Shown here piece after piece: positions 1 through 5,965 of a stretch of 9,802 bases of DNA. Where the stretch lies: assembly GCA_036344135.1 (NCBI GenBank), contig JAYYUG010000058.1, positions 1 through 9,802 on the forward strand. Direction: 5' to 3'. Below the pieces are notes generated by a model that was not told the DNA's origin, searched no databases, and saw nothing but the letters and a program-made list of their open reading frames with translations. Both the position numbers and the translations under genes were made by a program. Origin of the DNA: GCA-002731945 sp036344135 (lineage in GTDB: Bacteria > Pseudomonadota > Alphaproteobacteria > MED-G09). Position 1 is the stretch's first letter. Every line of letters starts with the position of its first letter.

Positions 1-849
1 GATAGTATAGGTTCAAATCTCATCCTCCTTGGTACCGCTTGGCAGAAGGGCCTTATTCCCTTATAAAAACAATCAATTTGTGAAGAAATCTCCCTTAATG
101 GCACGTCTGTTGAAAAAAATATCGCTATATTTGAATGGGGCCGTCATTTTGTAGAAAAACCTGAATTAATTAAAGAAATCTTACAAACAAAAGAACCAAA
201 AAAGAAAAATTTAGAAGAATTTATTAATGATCGATGTTTGGATTTAATTTTATTTCAAGGTAAAGCTCTCTCTGTGGAATACAGGAACACTATAGAAGAT
301 CTTATGAATACGGTTGATTCTTTATCTTTAGAAGGTGTTTCACTAATTGAAGCTGTAGTAAAAAATTTATACAAGGTTATGGCTTATAAGGATGAATATG
401 AGGTTGCTCGTCTTCACTTAATAAACCATCCAAAGGACAAGATGAAGGCACTCTATCCATCAATAAAAAATATTTATTATCATCTTTCTCCCCCTTTAGC
501 AGGGAAGGACTCTTCTACGGGCAGACCGAAAAAATATGCCATACCTTCATATATTGTGAGACCATTATTCATATTTTTGTCAAATCTTAGAAAATTAAGG
601 GGCACACCTTTTGATGTGTTAGGGTATAGAAAGGAGAGGAGGGAAGAAAGAGAACTAATAAGAATGTATCTATCTGATATTGAATTAATAAAAGAGAAAT
701 ATAAGTTTTCAGAGAAATGCTTGTTTCAACAACTCGCAGATCTTCCGGAAATTGTAAGAGGATTTGGGCTTATTAAGGCTGCTTCATATATAGTTTACAA
801 GAAGAAAAGAGATGAACTAAGGAAAGAGATTAATAGCGCTAATGATTAA
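1..849 (+). pseudogene. Indolepyruvate ferredoxin oxidoreductase, fused type, C-terminal part, broken by an in-frame stop
   Basis: This is the 3' end of a large gene entering from the left edge. Fused indolepyruvate ferredoxin oxidoreductases (about 1150 residues) convert aryl pyruvates from aromatic amino acids into arylacetyl-CoA, passing electrons to ferredoxin. Frame 1 reads the gamma-domain end (LLGTAWQKGLIPL, residues 9-21 of the fragment), then the family's C-terminal domain: LNGTSVEKN, LYKVMAYKDEYEVARLH, YHLSPPLAG, LRGTPFDVLGYRKERREE and ADLPEIVRGFG. Family resemblance continues in register on both sides of a TAA at 64-66, so that codon appears to replace one residue (usually Ser) with no frameshift. 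The longest open part, about 261 codons, runs from 67 to the TAA at 847-849. A TTG-initiated ORF from 238 would be only an artefact of the stop. The acyl-CoA dehydrogenase-fold gene follows after 18 bases. Family identity is firm; whether the gene is truly dead or the stop is a sequence error is open. Confidence 0.8.
64..66 (+). other. Premature in-frame TAA codon inside the oxidoreductase gene
   Basis: The codon lies between 'IPL' and 'KQSICEEISLNG'. Relatives, as I recall them, read Pro-(Leu/Val)-Ser followed by twelve residues ending in LNG. The same spacing holds here, so no bases are missing or added. One substitution, TCA to TAA, would explain it. Other genes in the window end normally at TAA or TAG and contain no in-frame TAA, so a recoded TAA is unlikely. 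Confidence 0.8.
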
Positions 850-867
850 AGGTTTTACGGGTAAATA

Positions 868-2124
868 ATGAGTTATGAGCTAAGGCCTAGAACAAAAGAG
901 GGTGAAAGTTTTATAGAAGCCACAGAAAGCGTTATAAAAATCTTACGCGACCGCGCAGACAATGCCGATAAGAAAAGCATTGTTAATGTACATAATTTAG
1001 CAGATATGTTGTCTTCCGGAATTATTGGTGCCTTTATCCCAAAAAATTTTGGTGGATTTGGTCTAACCTCTATTCATGATTGGATGGTTGGAATTTCGCG
1101 TCTAGGTCAAGGAGACGGTTCCGTGGCCCTCATGGTAAATATGCATCTCGCTGTTTCTAGAGGAATGATGGAAACTTGGAATGCATCAAAAAAATCTACC
1201 AACAAGAAGCTAACTAAAAAATTGGAGCTACAATTCGAAAAAATTATATCCGGTAATATGTTTTTATGTGCTACTGCCACAGAAATAGGAACTGATAATC
1301 TACATCCATTTACCGAAGCCACACGCGTTCAAGATGGGTGGATTATCAATGGTAAGAAAATATTTGTTACTGGATCACCTATTGCATCGCATGTGGCAAT
1401 GAATTTACTTATTAGAAATAAGAAAGAAACTACATCTAATAACGAAGAGGATGTTATTGGCGCTGTTATCTTACCATTAGAAACCAAAGGAGTTATAACC
1501 CAAGACGATTGGCAAGCTATGGGAATGCGCGGTTCTGGCAGTCAGTCAATTTTCTTTGAAAATGTCTTTATCCCCGAGGATATTGTACGACCTATAGGGC
1601 GATGGGGTAAATGGAGTTCAGGACTATTAATGAATAGAAATCTAGCTAATTTGCCTTTATTAGGTGCTTTTCTAGGAATTGCTGAACATGCTTATGAGTT
1701 AGCGTTGGTTGCCGCCAAAGAAAAACCAAAATCAATAAGGCCAAGTAATATGGAATTACCTGGTATCCAACATATTATAGGAGAAATCGAGATATCTATA
1801 TCGACAACACGTGCAATGGTCGGTCAAATGGGCCAAATTACTGATGATTTTTTGAAAAAATATAAAAATCAAAAGATTCCAATTGAACAAGCGCATGAAC
1901 TTTTAAAAGATCACCAAAGTATGAAATGGGTTGTTAACCGTAATGCTATAGACATAGTCAATAAGGCATTAGATGTTGTGGGGGGGAGTGGATATCTTGA
2001 CAAAAATACGATATCGAGACTCTACCGTGATGTCCGTGCTGGGCCATTCATGCAACCGTATGCCCCTTCAGAAGCCAGAGAATATATAGGAAAAGTGGTT
2101 TTGGGTATTTATCCAGAAAATTAG
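868..2124 (+). CDS. Acyl-CoA dehydrogenase-fold flavoprotein with atypical active site
   Basis: This 418-residue protein has the full three-domain acyl-CoA dehydrogenase layout. It shows an N-terminal helical part with IPKNFGGFGL (57-66), a middle beta domain with TATEIGTDN (136-144) and GWIINGKKIFVTGSP (157-171), and the FAD-contact stretch AMGMRGSGSQSIFFENVFIP (217-236). The C-terminal helical domain has ALDVVGGSGYL (367-377) and YRDVRAGPFMQ (386-396). In medium-chain enzymes the segment equivalent to 387-396 ends in the catalytic Glu of 'YEGT'; here that position is Gln396. I also see no Glu at the helix position used by isovaleryl-CoA dehydrogenase. It may therefore be a flavin monooxygenase-like or otherwise divergent member rather than a standard dehydrogenase. 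The ATG at 868 has only a weak GGG (859-861) ahead of it. It follows the broken oxidoreductase by 18 bases and converges with the methyltransferase gene. Fold is sure; reaction and substrate are not known. Confidence 0.9.
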   Translation: MSYELRPRTKEGESFIEATESVIKILRDRADNADKKSIVNVHNLADMLSSGIIGAFIPKNFGGFGLTSIHDWMVGISRLGQGDGSVALMVNMHLAVSRGMMETWNASKKSTNKKLTKKLELQFEKIISGNMFLCATATEIGTDNLHPFTEATRVQDGWIINGKKIFVTGSPIASHVAMNLLIRNKKETTSNNEEDVIGAVILPLETKGVITQDDWQAMGMRGSGSQSIFFENVFIPEDIVRPIGRWGKWSSGLLMNRNLANLPLLGAFLGIAEHAYELALVAAKEKPKSIRPSNMELPGIQHIIGEIEISISTTRAMVGQMGQITDDFLKKYKNQKIPIEQAHELLKDHQSMKWVVNRNAIDIVNKALDVVGGSGYLDKNTISRLYRDVRAGPFMQPYAPSEAREYIGKVVLGIYPEN

Positions 2125-2179
2125 GATAATAATCTTAAGGGATTAATGAATATATATAAAATTCTGTCGTAAGAATGAA

Positions 2180-2974
2180 TTAAAAGGGTTTAGCAATTAA
2201 CCACGGCGTTGGATAGGACCGCCACTCCCAAGCAGACAACAAGATATCGAGATGGCTAATATTTGAAATAAGTTCTGGTACCTCAAAATTTTTACCTTTT
2301 TGCCAAATTAAATTAGTTGTGTGGGTTTTATCCAATATATTTGGAATTATGTCTTTATTATGATCTTTTCCATTATGGTGTAATTCCATGCAGATTTCTG
2401 AATTCTTGTATAAATCTAAGTTATGAGAGTTAATTAATTTAACTTCATCTCCCTCTATATCACAAAATATTACTACATCTTTTGTATTAAAATCCTTTAG
2501 AATCTCAGATTTAAACTCATCATTAATATTAATATTGACATTATTCATTTCGCTTAATTGCTTGCATTTTTTTTTGGCGTTGGGGTCAACATCAAAAGCA
2601 TAAACTTCTGTATCAGGAAGAAGCATTTTTAAACCGACAGCATAATATCCTTCGGCACAACCTATATTTATTATAACATCAGGTTTTTTTTCAACAATTT
2701 CGTCTATATATGTATGAAGTTCAGACTCATAAAGGCCTAATAATTTAGGAACGTAACACCCTTCTGAAACGGAATCTAAAAAATTCATACCTTTGAAAGG
2801 CCCACCAAGTACTTTTGTCCCATATTTTTGAATAATAGTATTTCCTATCTGAATAGAGCGATATTTTGCTAGATACCTTAAAGAATTATTCATTCTGACG
2901 TCCGGAGATAAATTTTTATCCGAAAAGAATGCGCTTATTATTCTTTCTATATTATTGAGTTGATTTTCGTCCAT
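2180..2974 (-). CDS. Class I SAM-dependent methyltransferase, FkbM-like, substrate unknown
   Basis: The protein has 264 residues, and no signal peptide or membrane segment is evident. A Rossmann SAM-binding core is visible: motif I VIINIGCAEGYYAVG (100-114), the acidic end of the second strand in AFDVDP (126-131), and FCDIEGDE (170-177), which resembles the DVEG motif of FkbM-type enzymes. Ahead of the core, GGPFKGMNF (57-65) and VPKLLGLYESEL (75-86) match a pattern I associate with methyltransferases encoded near surface-polysaccharide or sulfotransferase genes. No glycan gene is visible here, so that link is inference. The start is the ATG at 2974-2972, with only a weak purine stretch upstream. 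The gene runs against its neighbours, splitting the ACAD-fold gene from the SDR operon, which hints at independent transcription or later insertion. It converges with the ACAD-fold gene across 55 bases that hold no convincing terminator. Confidence 0.85.
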   Translation of the reverse strand: MDENQLNNIERIISAFFSDKNLSPDVRMNNSLRYLAKYRSIQIGNTIIQKYGTKVLGGPFKGMNFLDSVSEGCYVPKLLGLYESELHTYIDEIVEKKPDVIINIGCAEGYYAVGLKMLLPDTEVYAFDVDPNAKKKCKQLSEMNNVNININDEFKSEILKDFNTKDVVIFCDIEGDEVKLINSHNLDLYKNSEICMELHHNGKDHNKDIIPNILDKTHTTNLIWQKGKNFEVPELISNISHLDILLSAWEWRSYPTPWLIAKPF

Positions 2975-3111
2975 ATGTATATTTTCTACTTTTAATTAAT
3001 GATTCTAGGTTGAGTTTAACAAAATTGTCTAGAAAAGTAATGCTTGTGAGTAATGATAATATTTTTTATTTCAGTATCCTAACTCTATAAATATTTGTAA
3101 TATTAAGACCG

Positions 3112-3118
3112 AAAGGAG
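3112..3118 (+). promoter_or_regulatory. Shine-Dalgarno site that selects a GTG start
   Basis: AAAGGAG ends 7 bases before the GTG at 3126. This strong site supports the GTG as start of the retinol-dehydrogenase-like SDR. Within the 151-base gap between this gene and the divergent methyltransferase, TATAAA at 3086-3091 is the best -10-like element, but it has no good -35 partner. Confidence 0.75.
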
Positions 3119-3125
3119 CTTCATT

Positions 3126-3986
3126 GTGTTTGATATAAAAGGTAAGAATGTATTAATCACCGGAGCTACCAGTGGTATCGGTAGGGCAGCAGCTTTAAGT
3201 CTTTCCAACATGGGTGCCAATATAAGTTTTATAGCTAGAAACGCAGAAAAGGCGGACGCACTCTCTCAGGAAATTTTTGACAAGACCGATAAGAGACCCA
3301 ATTCGATAATAGCGGATCTGTCATCTCAAGAAGACATAAAAAAAGCTGCTCATGAGTATATTAAGCTTGATATACCTTTACATGTGCTTTTAAATAATGC
3401 CGGAATAATGAACAGTTCAAGAAGAGAAACTGTTGATAGGTTTGAAGAAATTTTTGCTGTCAATCATCTAGCTTATTACAGTTTGACCGTTCTCCTTCTT
3501 GATAAAATAAAAGAAAGCGCTCCTAGTCGAGTAGTGAACGTATCTTCAGGAGCACATAAGTTTGTAAAAAACATGGATTTTGATGATCTTCAATCCGAAA
3601 AAACATATAGGCCTTTTAAGGTTTATGGTTATTCGAAACTTGCTAACATTTTGTTTACAAAGAAATTGGCAAGGATTTTAAAAAATGACAATATAACAGT
3701 GAATTGTCTTCATCCAGGGTTTGTTTCCACTTCTTTGGGTCAGCAAAATGATTTTCCTATTCTTTTAAAAATTCTTATAACCCCTCTTGCGAAGCTTTTT
3801 GCCAGATCTGGTGAGAAGGGAGCAGAAAGCTCAATATATTTGTGTTCTTCGTCCGAAGTTTCAGAAACTACTGGTGAATATTTCTTTAATTGTAAAGTTG
3901 AAAAAACAACTCAGGGAGCCAGAAATGAAGACGATTCCGATAAACTTTGGCAAATTAGCTCAGAATTGACTGGTGTTTCAATATAG
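3126..3986 (+). CDS. Short-chain dehydrogenase/reductase, retinol-dehydrogenase-like
   Basis: This 286-residue NAD(P)-dependent oxidoreductase acts on an alcohol or carbonyl group and is probably cytoplasmic. The cofactor loop TGATSGIG is at residues 12-19. An Arg in SFIARN (34-39) after the second strand suggests NADP(H) preference. LLNNAGIM (88-95) and AVNH (111-114) follow. The catalytic Ser lies in VNVSSGAH (137-144), and the YxxxK pair is Tyr167/Lys171. The C-terminal extension beyond 200 and the VSSGAH context match the retinol dehydrogenase/WW-oxidoreductase branch rather than FabG. GTG is taken as start because of the Shine-Dalgarno at 3112-3118. Its TAG stop (3984-3986) shares one base with the GTG start of the alkyltransferase gene, implying translational coupling. 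The true substrate is unknown; the name reflects subfamily only. Confidence 0.92.
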   Translation: MFDIKGKNVLITGATSGIGRAAALSLSNMGANISFIARNAEKADALSQEIFDKTDKRPNSIIADLSSQEDIKKAAHEYIKLDIPLHVLLNNAGIMNSSRRETVDRFEEIFAVNHLAYYSLTVLLLDKIKESAPSRVVNVSSGAHKFVKNMDFDDLQSEKTYRPFKVYGYSKLANILFTKKLARILKNDNITVNCLHPGFVSTSLGQQNDFPILLKILITPLAKLFARSGEKGAESSIYLCSSSEVSETTGEYFFNCKVEKTTQGARNEDDSDKLWQISSELTGVSI

Positions 3987-4273
3987 TGAACAGCCAGTTG
4001 AAACTTGTTGGGACTAATTTTCAGATTCAGGTTTGGGAAGAGATAAAAGAAATTCCGTGTGGCGAAACACGTTCTTATAAACAAATTGCAGAAGCTATTG
4101 GACAACCCAAGTCTGTTCGAGCAGTTGCTAATGCTTGCGGAAAAAATCCTTACCCCATTATTATTCCTTGTCACCGAGTTGTTAAATCGGATGGGAGTTT
4201 GGGAGGATATAGTGGAAAAGGGGGAATAAACAAAAAAAGAGAACTCTTAAGGAAAGAACAGATTTTTTTATAA
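3986..4273 (+). CDS. ogt: Methylated-DNA-[protein]-cysteine S-methyltransferase, single-domain form
   Basis: This suicide DNA-repair protein moves an alkyl group from O6-alkylguanine (and O4-alkylthymine) to its own cysteine. The active-site motif is IIPCHRVV (59-66), with acceptor Cys62. Also present are the winged-helix entry FQIQVWEEI (12-20), RSYKQIAEAIG (29-39), the 'arginine finger' Arg45 in KSVRAVANACG (42-52), and GGYSG (73-77). At 95 residues it holds only the DNA-binding/catalytic domain; typical Ogt/MGMT proteins have an extra N-terminal domain and about 160-180 residues. Alkyltransferase-like (Atl) proteins are equally short but lack the Cys, which is present here. The GTG start overlaps the SDR stop by one base and no upstream extension is possible without entering that gene. 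The domain is certain; ogt is used as a family label. Confidence 0.9.
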   Translation: MNSQLKLVGTNFQIQVWEEIKEIPCGETRSYKQIAEAIGQPKSVRAVANACGKNPYPIIIPCHRVVKSDGSLGGYSGKGGINKKRELLRKEQIFL

Positions 4274-4325
4274 GTTAACATTGTGAAAGGTTCTTAGTGA
4301 TTTTAGAAAAACAAAGGAAATAAGT

Positions 4326-5090
4326 ATGAAAAGGTTGGAAGATAAAGTAGCTATTATTACAGGTGGTGCCGGAGGTATAGGGCGAGCTACTGCAAAACAA
4401 TTTCTCTTGGAAGGAGCGGAAGTCCTACTATTCGATTTTAATGAAGAAAATCTTATTGAGGCTTATCAGGATTTGGAATCGAATAATCTTAGTTATTTAG
4501 TAGGAGATGTAAGGGAGTTTGAGGATAATTTGAAAGCGGTTGAAATTGCTAAAGAGAAGTATGGAGGATTAGATATTTTTGTAGCTAATGCTGGTATAGA
4601 AGGCGACATTAAAACGATTGAGGAATATGACATCGACAGGTTTGATCAAGTGATAGCAGTTAATGTTAAGGGACCTTTTTTAGGTTTAAAAGCTGCGATA
4701 CCCGCGATGGATTCAAGAGGTGGTGGAAGCTTTATCATTACATCTAGTATTGCAGGTCTTTCAGGAACCCCACAACTTGGACCATATGCTACAAGTAAAC
4801 ATGCTGTAATTGGATTAATGAAATCAGCAGCAAAGGAATGTGCACAGAAAAATATAAGGGTTAATTCTATAAATCCTTCTCCGGTAGAAACGAGAATGAT
4901 GAGGAGTATAGAGGAGGGTTTAATGCCTGGAGGGGCAGAGGAAGCTAAAGGTATGATGGCATCAAATATACCTCTTGGAAGATATGGTGAGCCTGGAGAT
5001 GTAGCTAAATTAATGTTATTTCTAGCAAGTGATGACAGCAGTTTTATTACTGGCTCAGTTTATGCTATTGATGGTGGAAGTACTGCCTAA
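4326..5090 (+). CDS. Classical short-chain dehydrogenase/reductase (FabG-like)
   Basis: This 254-residue protein has the normal length for a classical SDR. Features in order are: TGGAGGIG (12-19) cofactor loop; Asp37 in LLFDF, which favours NAD(H) over NADP(H); Asp61 in GDV for the adenine ring; ANAG (87-90); VNVKG (112-116); catalytic Ser140/141 in ITSSIAG; and the YxxxK pair Tyr154/Lys158 in GPYATSKHA. NPSPVET (183-189) takes the place of the usual NPG. DGGSTA closes the protein, typical of the tetramer-forming group. The Shine-Dalgarno AAAGGA (4313-4318) sits 7 bases before the ATG. It lies 52 bases after the alkyltransferase gene and 22-25 bases before the small membrane protein, so one transcript is likely. 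Such enzymes oxidise secondary alcohols, including steroids, 3-hydroxyacyl-CoAs and cyclic alcohols; the substrate cannot be decided from sequence. The different cofactor signature from the first SDR suggests separate jobs. Confidence 0.93.
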   Translation: MKRLEDKVAIITGGAGGIGRATAKQFLLEGAEVLLFDFNEENLIEAYQDLESNNLSYLVGDVREFEDNLKAVEIAKEKYGGLDIFVANAGIEGDIKTIEEYDIDRFDQVIAVNVKGPFLGLKAAIPAMDSRGGGSFIITSSIAGLSGTPQLGPYATSKHAVIGLMKSAAKECAQKNIRVNSINPSPVETRMMRSIEEGLMPGGAEEAKGMMASNIPLGRYGEPGDVAKLMLFLASDDSSFITGSVYAIDGGSTA

Positions 5091-5105
5091 TTATTAATAA
5101 CATCT

Positions 5106-5109
5106 GGAG
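5106..5109 (+). promoter_or_regulatory. Shine-Dalgarno site that decides between two adjacent ATG codons
   Basis: GGAG lies 3 bases before the ATG at 5113 and 6 bases before the ATG at 5116. Three bases is too short for normal initiation, so the second ATG is preferred. Confidence 0.5.
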
Positions 5110-5115
5110 ACCATG

Positions 5116-5424
5116 ATGAGAGCGTTTCTTATAGGTTTCGCATATTTTCTGATCTACACAACCCCTATTGGAGTTGGTTTTCTAATTTGGGTCTTTTGGA
5201 TAATTTTTTCTACAGATCACTCCATTCTGTCCCTTTCGACTGACATTTTCTTGCAGGAAAATCTTTCGATAATAAGAGATTTAGTTTTTACTTATCTTTG
5301 GTTTTTCAAACCAATCTATATCTTTTTTTGGTCTTTTCCCGCAGCAATTTTAGGCACTATAAAAATTATAGTTAATACCTGGCTAGGTCTTTGGCTTTTG
5401 CCTGTAGCCAAGAATATGAAATAA
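5116..5424 (+). CDS. Small hydrophobic membrane protein of unknown function
   Basis: I do not recognise a family. From the ATG at 5116 the product has 102 residues (103 if the ATG at 5113 is used). It is strongly hydrophobic, with a long N-terminal stretch (about residues 3-31, FLIGFAYFLIY to FWIIF) that could span the membrane once or as a hairpin. A short polar loop with Ser, Thr and Asp follows at 32-50. Two further hydrophobic stretches rich in Phe, Trp and Tyr lie at about 55-78 and 79-97, before a basic tail (AKNMK). No cleavable signal site or metal-binding motif is evident. It sits 22-25 bases after the classical SDR and probably shares its transcript, so it may be a membrane partner or anchor for that group. 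It converges with the isomerase-like gene, with 16 bases between the stops. Confidence 0.7.
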   Translation: MRAFLIGFAYFLIYTTPIGVGFLIWVFWIIFSTDHSILSLSTDIFLQENLSIIRDLVFTYLWFFKPIYIFFWSFPAAILGTIKIIVNTWLGLWLLPVAKNMK

Positions 5425-5440
5425 TTTTAAGATCCTAATT

Positions 5441-5938
5441 TTATTCTTCGGATTTTTCAAATGCAGAAATTGCGATTATTGTAATTGCGATAAAGGTAAA
5501 AATCATACCAGGAGCCCCAAATAGAAAAGCTACTGCTCCAAAGAAATCTCCTTCTCCAAAAGGTGTTTCCGTTACAGACAAACCCCTGTTTTTCGAAAGG
5601 CTTCCTCCCCAATAAAAAACTGTATTTGCCCATCCTGTTATAATCATTCCCCAACCAACCCAAAAAGCTCTACTACCTGAAATTTGAAGTCTTTTCATCA
5701 AAAGTGCAACGCCAGCAATCATAACTCCATTAAGAATTCCGCCAACATGGGCCGCTTGCCATCCACGAGTTGATCCAGGAATGGTGATATCCCAAACGGG
5801 TAATGGCCATATAGTTACACCATCGAGTAATGAAAAGACTAGCATTAGCCCAGCGACTAACCCAATTAACAAAACAAGCATCCCATGACCTATGACTAAA
5901 AGAGACAGTTTCTGACTCTGTTCTTTTGATAAATTCAT
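5441..5938 (-). CDS. Styrene-oxide isomerase (StyC)-like integral membrane protein
   Basis: This 165-residue protein is close to the roughly 169 of Pseudomonas StyC, which rearranges an epoxide to an aldehyde (Meinwald rearrangement) in the membrane using haem b. Hydrophobic stretches at about 12-37, 66-82, 91-111 and 133-158 give the four-helix layout of the family. StyC signatures recur in order: GHGM (17-20), PGSTRGWQAAHVGGILNG (54-71), GWANTVFY (102-109), SLSKNRGLS (113-121) and FGEGD (127-131). StyC residues that I recall as haem ligand and catalytic (His58, Asn64, Tyr103) correspond to His64, Asn70 and Tyr109, all present with the same local spacing. A strong Shine-Dalgarno (5946-5952) precedes the ATG. 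It is the second gene of a unit with the diiron protein, 27 bases upstream. Homology is convincing; the substrate is unknown and need not be styrene oxide. Confidence 0.82.
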   Translation of the reverse strand: MNLSKEQSQKLSLLVIGHGMLVLLIGLVAGLMLVFSLLDGVTIWPLPVWDITIPGSTRGWQAAHVGGILNGVMIAGVALLMKRLQISGSRAFWVGWGMIITGWANTVFYWGGSLSKNRGLSVTETPFGEGDFFGAVAFLFGAPGMIFTFIAITIIAISAFEKSEE

Positions 5939-5945
5939 TATGATC

Positions 5946-5952
5946 TCTCCTT
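5946..5952 (-). promoter_or_regulatory. Strong Shine-Dalgarno site of the isomerase-like gene
   Basis: Read on the minus strand, AAGGAGA ends 7 bases before the ATG at 5938. It lies within the 27-base gap after the diiron-protein stop, supporting independent and efficient translation of the second gene of this pair. Confidence 0.7.
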
Positions 5953-5965
5953 AATTATTAAAATT

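Noticed and set aside
16..40. GGTTCAAAT followed by a pyrimidine-rich stretch looks like the T-arm and acceptor end of a tRNA.
   Set aside because: The candidate T-stem (ATAGG/CTCAT) pairs badly, no CCA follows, and the same bases translate in frame into the conserved LLGTAWQKGLIPL segment of the oxidoreductase.
238..849. A complete 203-residue gene starting at TTG 238.
   Set aside because: Family-conserved protein sequence continues upstream in the same frame through 67 and beyond the TAA; no Shine-Dalgarno precedes the TTG.
2125..2179. AATC-TTAAG-GGATT hairpin as a terminator after the ACAD-fold gene.
   Set aside because: About four base pairs, with no T tract following.
3911..4174. Minus-strand open frame of 87 codons across the SDR/alkyltransferase junction.
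   Set aside because: It is antisense to two well-supported genes and shows no motif or start signal.
5410..5448. Inverted repeat AAGAATA (5410-5416) / TATTCTT (5442-5448) as a two-way terminator between convergent genes.
   Set aside because: The arms are short and A/T only, the loop is long, and they lie mostly in coding sequence. The stem would be too weak to call a terminator.
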